Source of the DNA: Minisyncoccota bacterium
Lineage (GTDB): Bacteria > Patescibacteriota > Minisyncoccia > Minisyncoccales > GCA-002788555
DNA length: 6,963 nucleotides
Assembly: GCA_028697615.1 (NCBI GenBank)
Contig: JAQVET010000036.1
Coordinates: 1-6,963, forward strand
Direction: 5' to 3'
Shown here: in pieces, positions 1-5,584 of the stretch
Layout of the letters: each line of letters begins with the position of its first letter
Position numbering within the stretch: position 1 is the stretch's first letter
The notes under the pieces: generated by a model
What the model was told of the DNA's origin: nothing
Seen by the model: the letters and a program-made list of their open reading frames with translations, nothing else
Databases searched by the model: none
Made by a program: the position numbers and the translations under genes

Positions 1-556
1 CTAAGGTATATTCTTTTCCTTGTATTTTGACTATTCCATCAACTACATCTGGGAAATCTACCCATTCTGCAAGATTTCCATTAAGATCACATATTCCTTT
101 GTAGCACCAAGATGATGGACCTGTACCGGTAAGACAAATTCCCTCTGGCACACCTTCTTTTTTAACTACTTCACATACTTGACTTCCTTCTTCCTTTGAT
201 CTCCCAAAATTATTATTTCCATTAACAAAAGTGCCTTCCTTTAATACTTCATTAGACAAACGTCCCCAATCTTCCATGGAAATTAAACGAGCACCAATTT
301 TTAAACATGCTTCTTGTGCTTGCTGCTTGGTAATTGAAAATGTTGGCTCACTCCCTTTTTTGAAAACTGCTCTACCTCCTTCATCAATTTTTCCTTCGTA
401 TCTATATATACCTCCACTTGTTGCTCTACTTGTAATTAAAAAATAAATAATTAACCCCACAATTAAAACAATTAAAATAATCATTACAATATTTTTCCAT
501 AAAGGAACTGTTTTGGATTTTTTATTTTTTTTAGTTTCTTTTGTTTCTTCTTCCAT
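1..556 (-). CDS. Membrane-anchored FGE/sulfatase-modifying-factor-like protein, C-terminus cut by window edge
   Basis: An open frame starts at ATG 556-554 and stays open for 185 codons to the window edge, so the 3' end is missing. The first 22 residues are charged and lysine-rich, residues 23-42 form one strongly hydrophobic segment, and the rest should be extracellular (N-in anchor). Two stretches match the formylglycine-generating-enzyme/SUMF1 fold (C-type-lectin-like): AQEACLKIGARLISMEDW at about 80-97, equivalent to the family's 'A..C...G.RLPTE.EW', and CDLNGNLAEWV at 156-166, equivalent to 'D..GNVWEW'. Cysteines at 84, 128, 141, 151 and 156 could form disulfides. The catalytic cysteines of true FGE lie further C-terminal, outside the window, so enzymatic activity cannot be judged. 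A structural or ligand-binding surface role is equally possible. The start lies 5 nt downstream of the transketolase C-subunit stop, which suggests co-transcription, although no functional link is evident. Fold assignment is fairly firm and function is unknown. Confidence 0.75.
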   Translation of the reverse strand, partial: MEEETKETKKNKKSKTVPLWKNIVMIILIVLIVGLIIYFLITSRATSGGIYRYEGKIDEGGRAVFKKGSEPTFSITKQQAQEACLKIGARLISMEDWGRLSNEVLKEGTFVNGNNNFGRSKEEGSQVCEVVKKEGVPEGICLTGTGPSSWCYKGICDLNGNLAEWVDFPDVVDGIVKIQGKEYTL

Positions 557-561
557 ATTTT

Positions 562-1548
562 TTATCTTTTATTAAATCGACCTTTTTTCTTTAAAACTTG
601 TCTAACTTTTTCTTTTATATAATGTGAATCTAAATTAAATTTTGCTCTTAATTCTTCAAAATTTCCGCTTTCACCAAAGCAATCATTAATTCCTACAAAT
701 TCAATCGGAACAGGAAAATTTTGAGAAATAAACTGGGCAATAGCGCTTCCCATTCCTCCTTTTATTTGATGGTCTTCTACCGTAACAATTGACCTTGTCT
801 TTTTAGCTACTTCTAAAATTTTATTTTCATCTAATGGTTTAATTGAAGGATTATTAATTATCATAGCATAAATTCCCTCTTTTTCAAGATCATTTGCTGC
901 CAAAAGAGCTTCATAAACCAAACTCCCACAAGCGATTATAGCCACATCTTTCCCATCTTTTAAAATTTGAGCTTTACCTATTTCGAAAGTACTTTCTTTT
1001 TTTGTAAAAATGGGGGTTTTTTGTCTTTCAAATCTTAAATAAACTGGTCCATTATATTTAGCAGCGGCAATTGTTATTTTTTTTGCTTCTTCAAAATCAC
1101 AAGGAGTAAGAACTACCATATTGGGAATTGCTCTCATTATAGCAATATCCTCGATGGCTTGATGGGTTGCACCATCTTCTCCTACTGATATTCCACTATG
1201 AGAACTAACAATTTTAACATTCGCTTGATTATAAGCAATAGAAACTCTAACCTGAGTTAAATTACCGATCGGCGAAAAGACAGCAAAACTACACATAAAT
1301 GGTATAAGTCCGGAAAGAGCCATCCCTGCTGCTACTAAGGCCATATTTTGTTCAGTAAGACCCATTTCAAAAAACCTTTCTGGAAAATTATTTTTAAAAT
1401 CAGAAACTCTCGTTGATTCAGTAAGATCGGCACAAAGAACAACAATATTAGAATTTTGTTTTCCAAGTTCTAAAATTGCCTCTCCAAAACCATCTCGAGT
1501 TGCTTTTATTTGCAATTTATCTTTTTGATTCCAATTTTCAATTAGCAT
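562..1548 (-). CDS. tkt: Transketolase, C-terminal subunit (pyrimidine-binding and C-terminal domains)
   Basis: This is the second half of a split transketolase, about 328 residues from ATG 1548. Together with the upstream N-terminal subunit it should form the thiamine-diphosphate enzyme that moves two-carbon ketol units between sugar phosphates in the non-oxidative pentose phosphate pathway, in the cytoplasm. The pyrimidine-binding domain is at the N-terminal side. GLTEQNM around residues 63-69 carries the glutamate (E66) that activates the cofactor aminopyrimidine, followed by a glycine/alanine-rich helix. HSGISVGEDGATHQAIEDIA around 118-137 is also typical. The C-terminal domain starts near IGKAQILKDGKDVAII. 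The frame is open upstream to an ATG at 1617, but that would lie inside the N-subunit gene and add a lysine-rich stretch not seen in the family. ATG 1548 gives a normal N-terminus and an 11-nt overlap with the upstream stop, consistent with translational coupling. Related 1-deoxyxylulose-5-phosphate synthases are normally unsplit. Confidence 0.93.
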   Translation of the reverse strand: MLIENWNQKDKLQIKATRDGFGEAILELGKQNSNIVVLCADLTESTRVSDFKNNFPERFFEMGLTEQNMALVAAGMALSGLIPFMCSFAVFSPIGNLTQVRVSIAYNQANVKIVSSHSGISVGEDGATHQAIEDIAIMRAIPNMVVLTPCDFEEAKKITIAAAKYNGPVYLRFERQKTPIFTKKESTFEIGKAQILKDGKDVAIIACGSLVYEALLAANDLEKEGIYAMIINNPSIKPLDENKILEVAKKTRSIVTVEDHQIKGGMGSAIAQFISQNFPVPIEFVGINDCFGESGNFEELRAKFNLDSHYIKEKVRQVLKKKGRFNKR

Positions 1549-2371
1549 ATTTTTTTGCTTCTTCTTTAAGTTCCTCAAGAGCAATTTTTGCTTCTTTGGT
1601 TGTTGGTGCTTTTCCATGCCACTGGACTTTATTTTCCATAAAAGAAACTCCTTTTCCTTTTATTGTACTGGCAAAAATACATACAGGTTTTTGAATATTT
1701 TTTGCTTTTTTAAACGCATTAAGAAGTTCAGAAAAATTATGACCATTAACTTCAATTACTTCCCAACCAAATGCTAAATACCTTTTTTTAATTGTTTTGC
1801 CCTCCATTATCTCATCAACACTTCCATCTATTTGTAAACGGTTAGCATCAATAATCCCTATTAAATTATTAAGTTTATACTTGACAGCACAAAGCATGCC
1901 CTCCATAGTAGAACCCTCTTCCTGCTCGCCGTCCGACATTAAAACAAAAACCTGCCAATCTTTCTTTTGATAAAGCGCTGCGAGAGCCATGCCAATACCA
2001 ATCGAGAGTCCTTGACCCAACGCTCCTCCAGATGTTTCAACATATGGAAATTTTATCCTATCTGGATGTCCTTGAAGACGAGAATTAATTTTTCTTAATG
2101 TTAAAAGTTCATTGTGAGAAAAAAAACCTGCTTGAGATAAAACAGCATAAAGAGCAGGAGCGCCGTGCGCTTTTGATAAAATAAAACGATCCCTCTCCTC
2201 CCAATGAGGGTTCTGAGGATCATACTTTAAAATATCGCCAAAATATAAACTAACCAAAATCTCAACACACGAAAGAGAACCACCAGGATGTCCAGAACCA
2301 GCCTCAGTGATCATTTTGATAATATCTTGACGAATTTGATTAGCAATTTTTTTAAGGTGGAGAAAATCCAT
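1538..2371 (-). CDS. tkt: Transketolase, N-terminal subunit (thiamine-diphosphate binding)
   Basis: This 277-residue protein is the pyrophosphate-binding half of transketolase, acting with the C-subunit encoded just downstream. Visible motifs in order are: EAGSGHPGG at 23-31, with the active-site histidine; DRFILSKAHGAPALYAVL at 61-78; ETSGGALGQGLS at 112-123; the TPP/Mg motif from SDGEQEEGS (146-154) to the asparagine of DANRLQIDG (175-183), here SDG instead of GDG; and KGKGVSFMEN...WHG at 238-253. The length matches stand-alone N-subunits in archaea and many bacteria. The start ATG is 40 nt downstream of rplT with no obvious ribosome binding site and no terminator between, so read-through from the ribosomal-protein operon is likely. 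The stop is TGA, which argues against a recoded UGA in this organism. Confidence 0.95.
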   Translation of the reverse strand: MDFLHLKKIANQIRQDIIKMITEAGSGHPGGSLSCVEILVSLYFGDILKYDPQNPHWEERDRFILSKAHGAPALYAVLSQAGFFSHNELLTLRKINSRLQGHPDRIKFPYVETSGGALGQGLSIGIGMALAALYQKKDWQVFVLMSDGEQEEGSTMEGMLCAVKYKLNNLIGIIDANRLQIDGSVDEIMEGKTIKKRYLAFGWEVIEVNGHNFSELLNAFKKAKNIQKPVCIFASTIKGKGVSFMENKVQWHGKAPTTKEAKIALEELKEEAKKYAN

Positions 2372-2411
2372 TACAAAGATAAAAAAATTAATAAAATTTA
2401 AAATATTAAAT

Positions 2412-2777
2412 TCAATAAGAATTTGAGGATTTTTCTTTCACTACATCTATTATTTTTTCAAATGTTTTTGGCTCGTTCTCTGCTAAATCAGCTAAAATTT
2501 TTCTATCAATTTCAATTTTATTTTTTTTAAGTAAATTAATAAATTTATTGTATGTCAATCCATATTCTCTTACTTTTGCATTAATTTTTACCTGCCAAAG
2601 TCGTCTAAAGTCTCTTTTCTTAGCTTTTCTATCACGAAATTGATAAGAGAGCGCATGTGAAACTGCTTCTTTTGCTCTCCTGTAGCTTGATTTTCTTGAC
2701 CACTTATAACCCTTGGCCTCTTTTAAAACCTTTTTTCTTTTTTTCTTAGCTGTTTTTGAACGTTTTACTCTTGTCAT
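2412..2777 (-). CDS. rplT: Large ribosomal subunit protein bL20
   Basis: The 121-residue, very basic protein matches bL20 along its whole length. The N-terminal extension is lysine/arginine-rich (MTRVKRSKTAKKKRKKVLKEAKGY). It is followed by the conserved stretch of arginines with DRKAKKRDFRRLWQVKINA (49-67), then YGLTYNKFINLLKKNKIEIDRKILADLA, the globular C-terminal domain. bL20 binds 23S rRNA early in 50S assembly. In E. coli and B. subtilis it also represses its own operon by binding mRNA. I see no obvious L20-type leader here, since tmRNA occupies the operon's 5' end. The order infC-rpmI-rplT is the standard one in bacteria. The start lies 11 nt after the rpmI stop in an AT-only spacer. 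The stop codon is TGA. Confidence 0.97.
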   Translation of the reverse strand: MTRVKRSKTAKKKRKKVLKEAKGYKWSRKSSYRRAKEAVSHALSYQFRDRKAKKRDFRRLWQVKINAKVREYGLTYNKFINLLKKNKIEIDRKILADLAENEPKTFEKIIDVVKEKSSNSY

Positions 2778-2788
2778 AAAATTTTATT

Positions 2789-3004
2789 TTATTTTTTATT
2801 TTTTTTCTTTTTTCGCGGAGCATATTTTAATGCCTTTTTTATCTCTTTAGCAAGAGAATCATCAACCTTAATTGGACTACGTTTTTGTCGCTTTATTTTA
2901 CCAGATTTTTTGGCTCGGAAATGATCTTGGCCCACTGGTCTTAAAAGCACTTTCCCATTTTTTGTAATTTTAAATCTTTTTTTAATTGATTTTCTTGTTT
3001 TCAT
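2789..3004 (-). CDS. rpmI: Large ribosomal subunit protein bL35
   Basis: This is a 71-residue basic protein. The N-terminus MKTRKSIKKRFKITKNGKV and the following HFRAKKSGKIKRQKR are the characteristic bL35 pattern (K.R....KRFK.T..GK......G..H....KS.K..R). It is a few residues longer than the usual 64-66 because of a lysine/arginine tail (APRKKKKNKK). It is a structural component of the 50S subunit. Its place between infC and rplT supports the assignment independently of sequence. The spacing is 40 nt from the infC stop and 11 nt to the rplT start. Confidence 0.96.
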   Translation of the reverse strand: MKTRKSIKKRFKITKNGKVLLRPVGQDHFRAKKSGKIKRQKRSPIKVDDSLAKEIKKALKYAPRKKKKNKK

Positions 3005-3044
3005 AAAAACTATAAATTATTTTGAAATTAAAAATAAACCTTAA

Positions 3045-3566
3045 TTATTTTTTTCTTATAATTATTTCAAAACCTCTTGGATTTTTTTTAATTTCTCCAT
3101 CTTGCTCAATAGCTACTTCTTTTCCAATCTCAGAAATTACCAAATTAAGTTTTTCTTTCGCTTCGTTTTGCAGTCTTTTCTCACGTCCTTTAAGGAAAAT
3201 TTCAAACCTTACTCGAAATCCTTTATTTAAAAATTTTATTGCCTGATTTATTTTATTTAAAAGATCGTGTTGAGCAATTCTTAAAGATATTCTTATATTT
3301 TTAACTTTTCCTAACTTTTGACCTTTTTTTTGTTTACTTGCTTTTTTTTGCTGCCTATAAAGATACTTACCATAATCACCCAGTTTAACTATTGGTGGAT
3401 CAATCTTAGATGTTATGATAATTAAATCAAGCCTTTTTTCCCTTGCTAAATCAAAGGCCTTCTCCTTAGAAACGATGCCTAGATTTTCTCCATCCTCTGA
3501 AATTAATCTTACAGTTGAAGATGGTATTTGATTATAAAATTTTAATTTCTTTTCCAATTTTTTAAT
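3045..3566 (-). CDS. infC: Translation initiation factor IF-3, non-ATG start
   Basis: IF-3 binds the 30S subunit, blocks premature 50S joining and proofreads start codons and initiator tRNA. The N-domain runs from FYNQIPSSTVRLISEDGENLGIVS (the family's N..I....VRLI...GE.LG..S) to PPIVKLGDYGKYLYRQQKK. A lysine-rich linker follows, then the C-domain starting VKNIRISLRIAQHDLLNKI and ending RGFEIIIRKK. The frame is open upstream to an ATG at 3683, but that ATG lies inside the tmRNA gene and the extra residues are translated tmRNA. No other in-frame ATG exists. I place the start at ATT 3566-3564, giving 173 residues, close to the family length. TTG 3557-3555 and ATT 3584-3582 are alternatives. No Shine-Dalgarno sequence precedes any of them. 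E. coli infC also starts with AUU, which lets IF-3 repress its own synthesis. Identity is certain and the start codon is inferred. Confidence 0.93.
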   Translation of the reverse strand: MKKLEKKLKFYNQIPSSTVRLISEDGENLGIVSKEKAFDLAREKRLDLIIITSKIDPPIVKLGDYGKYLYRQQKKASKQKKGQKLGKVKNIRISLRIAQHDLLNKINQAIKFLNKGFRVRFEIFLKGREKRLQNEAKEKLNLVISEIGKEVAIEQDGEIKKNPRGFEIIIRKK

Positions 3567-3812
3567 AAAATATTTTTTTAAAATTGGAGATGGGGAGAAT
3601 TGCACTCCCGTCCAGAAACTCTTTTGAAAATCATCTACAAGTTTAGGTCTATTTGAATTGCTAAAAAGATAAAAATAGACCAAAAAATCTTTTTAGTTGA
3701 GGCTATAAATTTTGATAAAAATTTCCTACCTCCCAGAAATTTTTATCTATCTCGAATTTATCACACCCAATATCTCTATCGAGAATCAAGATATTGAATG
3801 CTCGCCTATGCG

Positions 3813-3848
3813 TTAAGCGTAAGCGAGAGCAGGTGCTACTTTGTTTGC
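3813..3848 (-). other. tmRNA tag-peptide reading frame (AANKVAPALAYA)
   Basis: Resume codon GCA (3848-3846) opens a frame of eleven sense codons, ANKVAPALAYA, ending in TAA (3815-3813). With the alanine carried by tmRNA the tag is AANKVAPALAYA. The start AAN matches the common tag beginning. The end is hydrophobic, as required for protease recognition, but reads L-A-Y-A instead of the usual A-L-A-A type. The stop sits in the loop of the helix formed by GCTCTCGC and GGCGAGC, its usual position (helix 5). The other two frames are unsuitable: one stops after three codons and the other lacks an early stop. Confidence 0.92.
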
Positions 3849-3856
3849 ACTTTTGA

Positions 3857-3889
3857 TTTGCAAGATTTTAATGGGATCCTGCAAACCCA
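3857..3889 (-). other. tmRNA pseudoknot PK1 upstream of the resume codon
   Basis: TGGG pairs with CCCA around a 10-nt loop, TTTGCAGGAT. That whole loop pairs with ATCTTGCAAA downstream (ten consecutive pairs with one G-U), giving a classic H-type pseudoknot. It ends 8 nt before the resume codon, the expected place for PK1, which helps set the resume frame. Confidence 0.85.
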
Positions 3890-3943
3890 ACTTGCCGATT
3901 TTCAAAAGATATCCCTGTCAAAGCTTTACATCCCCTTATATTA

Positions 3944-3972
3944 AGTTTAACACAATTTAAAAATAAAATCAA
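3944..3972 (-). promoter_or_regulatory. Predicted sigma-70-type promoter of ssrA
   Basis: On the minus strand TTGATT (3972-3967) is followed after exactly 17 nt by TAAACT (3949-3944). The -10 is preceded by TG at the extended -10 position (TGT-TAAACT). The distance from the -10 to the mature tmRNA 5' G at 3935 is 8 nt, so transcription may start at or within a base or two of the mature end, leaving little or nothing for RNase P to remove. AT-rich background makes chance hexamers common, but spacing, the TG motif and position all agree. Confidence 0.5.
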
Positions 3973-3999
3973 TATTTACAATTGAAACTTAATCTCATC

Positions 4000-4037
4000 T
4001 TGAATTTTTTGATATTGTTTTATAAAATAAATAAGAT
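4000..4037 (+). promoter_or_regulatory. Possible promoter of the plus-strand gene
   Basis: Two overlapping sigma-70-like pairs fit upstream of ATG 4074: TTGAAT (4000-4005) with TAAAAT (4023-4028), and TTGATA (4009-4014) with TAAGAT (4032-4037), each with a 17-nt spacer. Both lie in the 138-bp divergent gap shared with the ssrA promoter. The stretch 4041-4073 is almost pure A/T, with an AAAATAAT repetition and no Shine-Dalgarno sequence. Base composition makes such matches easy, so confidence is low. Confidence 0.3.
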
Positions 4038-4073
4038 ATAAAGGTTTAAATAAAATAATAAAATAATAAAATT

Positions 4074-5135
4074 ATGAAATTAAATATTATTATAGTTTTA
4101 GTTTTGGCTATTGTGGCGGTTTTGGGAGTCCTTTTTTATTTAAATAAAGATTTAATTTTGAAAAAAACTCCTTCTACTTCTCTAACGTCGGAAGAAGATA
4201 TTCCAACACCAGAAGAAGATATTGATATTAAATCTTTTTTGGAGGAGATTAAAAATGAAATTGTTCGAAAAAATTTACTTGGTCAAAAAGATTTATCTAT
4301 TTATGAAAAGCTTCACTTAGAAAAAACGGAAGAAGATTGGGAATATTGGAATTGGCTAGATAATGACAAAATAATAGTAATAGCACCGGATTATGTTTTG
4401 AATCTAGATCCACAAGAAAATATCTCTTATGATAAAATAAAAATAGATGATATTAAAAATTATTTTATTAAAAAAGGATTTGTCGTAAATCAAGAAAACA
4501 CTGCCGATATGGAAGTTCTTAAAAAGGTGGGAATGGAAAAAAATAATGTTAAATGCCAAATTGTAATTTATAATGAGCAGTTTTTTAAGATTGTTTGCGG
4601 TGATATTTTAAAAGACCTTGCCGATACTGTTTATCAAGAAATCACCAACGACATATATAATTTTGACAGTATATTTAAGGAAAATAATATATTACCAGAA
4701 ATTCATATTGTCAAAGTTATAAATAATTTTACTACAGGTGATAACTTTGCCATAGGTTCAGAAGGTTATGAATTTGCTATGGTAGGAAGTACGGCAACAA
4801 TATGGAAAAAAGAAAATAATAAATGGCAAACCATTACTCACACGCAAGATATGTGGGAGTGTAAAGACCTTATACAAAACAAAGTACCGCCGGAACTTAT
4901 TATTATATCTGAAGATGGTAACAACGAACAGCCTTTGGAGGCTCGCAAACAGATGCGCCAATGTAATTTCTATGATGTTCTCACATATGATACTTTAACA
5001 GGAGAGGGAAAGGTAATAAAAGAGGGATGCGAAGGGTATGAAAAAATATGCCAAAAATATTGCGCCGACCAGGCAAGATGGAATTGTGACTACGAAGCAA
5101 TTTACTACGAAGAATTATTTGAAAATAACAATTAA
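4074..5135 (+). CDS. Membrane-anchored extracellular protein of unknown function
   Basis: I do not recognise a named family for this 353-residue protein. Residues 4-22 form an N-terminal hydrophobic helix with no lipobox, so it is an uncleaved anchor or a signal peptide. An acidic, threonine/proline-containing linker follows (about 32-52), then a soluble part. Eight cysteines lie outside the anchor. C161 and C175 flank the strand pair KCQIVIYNEQFFKIVCGD. C263 is in WECKDLIQNKVPPELI, and C297, C319, C326, C330 and C338 cluster near the C-terminus, which suggests disulfides outside the cell. The segment 232-275 (YEFAMVGSTATIWKKENNKW..., then Q, C and VP) resembles a small domain I associate with CPR surface proteins (pattern W-x-n-W, Q, C, P). 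That is recollection, not a search result. It is the only plus-strand gene here. It diverges from ssrA, and its stop overlaps the smpB stop by 4 nt. Base composition matches its neighbours. Confidence 0.85.
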   Translation: MKLNIIIVLVLAIVAVLGVLFYLNKDLILKKTPSTSLTSEEDIPTPEEDIDIKSFLEEIKNEIVRKNLLGQKDLSIYEKLHLEKTEEDWEYWNWLDNDKIIVIAPDYVLNLDPQENISYDKIKIDDIKNYFIKKGFVVNQENTADMEVLKKVGMEKNNVKCQIVIYNEQFFKIVCGDILKDLADTVYQEITNDIYNFDSIFKENNILPEIHIVKVINNFTTGDNFAIGSEGYEFAMVGSTATIWKKENNKWQTITHTQDMWECKDLIQNKVPPELIIISEDGNNEQPLEARKQMRQCNFYDVLTYDTLTGEGKVIKEGCEGYEKICQKYCADQARWNCDYEAIYYEELFENNN

Positions 5136-5584
5136 ACCTCCTTAATCTCTCTTTTTATTTCTTTTTTAATTGATTTTTGTTTTAATTTTTCTTTTTTTTG
5201 ATATTTTTTGAGTCTTTTGGCCAAAGCAAACTCAAGCTTTACTACTCCTCTTTTTCCTTTTAAAAACAAACAAAGAGGAATTAAAACAAGCCCCTTTTGT
5301 TTCGATTTGCCTAAAATATAGTTAATCTCCTCTCTTTTTAAAAGAAGTTTTCTTGGTCTTTCAGGATTATAGTTTGAAGGGGCATTTGATTCTTGCCATG
5401 GTGGAATTTTTGCTCCTATTAAAAAAAGTTCTCTACCTCGAGGCAATATAAAAGAACCAGTAAGAGAAACTCTACCCGATTTTATCGATTTAACCTCTGT
5501 GCCCAAAAGCGACAGACCTGCTTGATACTTCTCTAAAACATTATAAAGGCTATATGCCCTTTTATTTTTTGCTACTATTTTCAT
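5132..5584 (-). CDS. smpB: SsrA-binding protein SmpB
   Basis: SmpB binds the tRNA-like domain of tmRNA and puts its C-terminal tail in the empty mRNA channel of a stalled ribosome. The 150-residue length is normal. The family pattern is clear: NKRAYSLYNVLEKYQAGLSL (7-26), GTEVKSIKSGRVSLTGSF (28-45), NYNPERPRKLLLKREEI (71-87) and GLVLIPLCLFLKGKRGVVKLEFALAKRLKKY (98-128). Y128 falls where E. coli has the decoding-centre residue H136; tyrosine there is seen elsewhere in the family. The lysine-rich tail (KKEKLKQKSIKKEIKREIKEV) fits the inserted helix. The start is ATG 5584, because homology begins at once and no later Met fits. It therefore overlaps the upstream NUDIX gene by 23 nt, implying co-transcription. 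Its RNA partner ssrA is encoded about 1.2 kb further along the same strand. Confidence 0.96.
   Translation of the reverse strand: MKIVAKNKRAYSLYNVLEKYQAGLSLLGTEVKSIKSGRVSLTGSFILPRGRELFLIGAKIPPWQESNAPSNYNPERPRKLLLKREEINYILGKSKQKGLVLIPLCLFLKGKRGVVKLEFALAKRLKKYQKKEKLKQKSIKKEIKREIKEV

Larger units (their letters stand above)
3585..3935 (-). ncRNA. ssrA: Transfer-messenger RNA (tmRNA)
   Basis: A complete one-piece tmRNA of about 351 nt, which with SmpB rescues stalled ribosomes and tags the nascent chain. The 5' end GGGGATG (3935-3929) pairs with CATCTCC (3592-3586) to make the 7-bp acceptor stem, with the G3-U70 wobble that identifies alanine tRNAs. The discriminator is A and CCA is not encoded. 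The T stem is GGGAG/CTCCC with loop TGCAATT. The long H2 helix pairs CTTTTGAAAAT near the 5' end with ATTTTCAAAAG near the 3' end. PK1 (3857-3889) is followed after 8 nt by the resume codon. Then come the tag frame (3813-3848), PK2 (3751-3795, CTCGA with TCGAG), PK3 (3699-3747, 12-bp stem, loop GAGG with CCTC) and PK4 (3646-3696, GGTCTATTT with AAATAGACC). All elements are in canonical order. Oddities are G at T-loop position 55, and a D-loop one base short of the E. coli and B. subtilis form. Confidence 0.97.

Noticed and set aside
231..446. Plus-strand open frame of 71 codons
   Set aside because: It is antisense to the FGE-like gene, whose frame has recognisable motifs. The plus-strand product has no family features.
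1549..1617. Upstream ATG 1617 as the start of the transketolase C-subunit
   Set aside because: It gives a lysine-rich stretch lying entirely inside the N-subunit gene in another frame, whereas ATG 1548 gives a family-like N-terminus.
1476..1694. Plus-strand open frame of 72 codons
   Set aside because: It is antisense to the transketolase gene junction, with no independent support.
2372..2411. Possible promoter or terminator between rplT and the transketolase N-subunit
   Set aside because: The 40-nt gap is almost pure A/T. Hexamer-like matches are expected by chance, and no GC stem is present.
3022..3246. Plus-strand open frame of 74 codons with hydrophobic residues
   Set aside because: It is antisense to infC. 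Its hydrophobicity comes from the complement of lysine-rich codons (AAA read as TTT).
3567..3683. N-terminal extension of infC from ATG 3683 giving a 212-residue protein
   Set aside because: The extension translates the 3' part of tmRNA, including its T-arm and acceptor stem. It has no IF-3 homology and makes the protein too long.
3699..3747. Strong 12-bp inverted repeat that looks like a terminator hairpin
   Set aside because: It is the stem of tmRNA pseudoknot PK3. The loop pairs downstream and there is no terminal T-run in the right place.
4758..4961. Minus-strand open frame of 67 codons
   Set aside because: It lies antisense inside the plus-strand surface-protein gene and has no features of its own.
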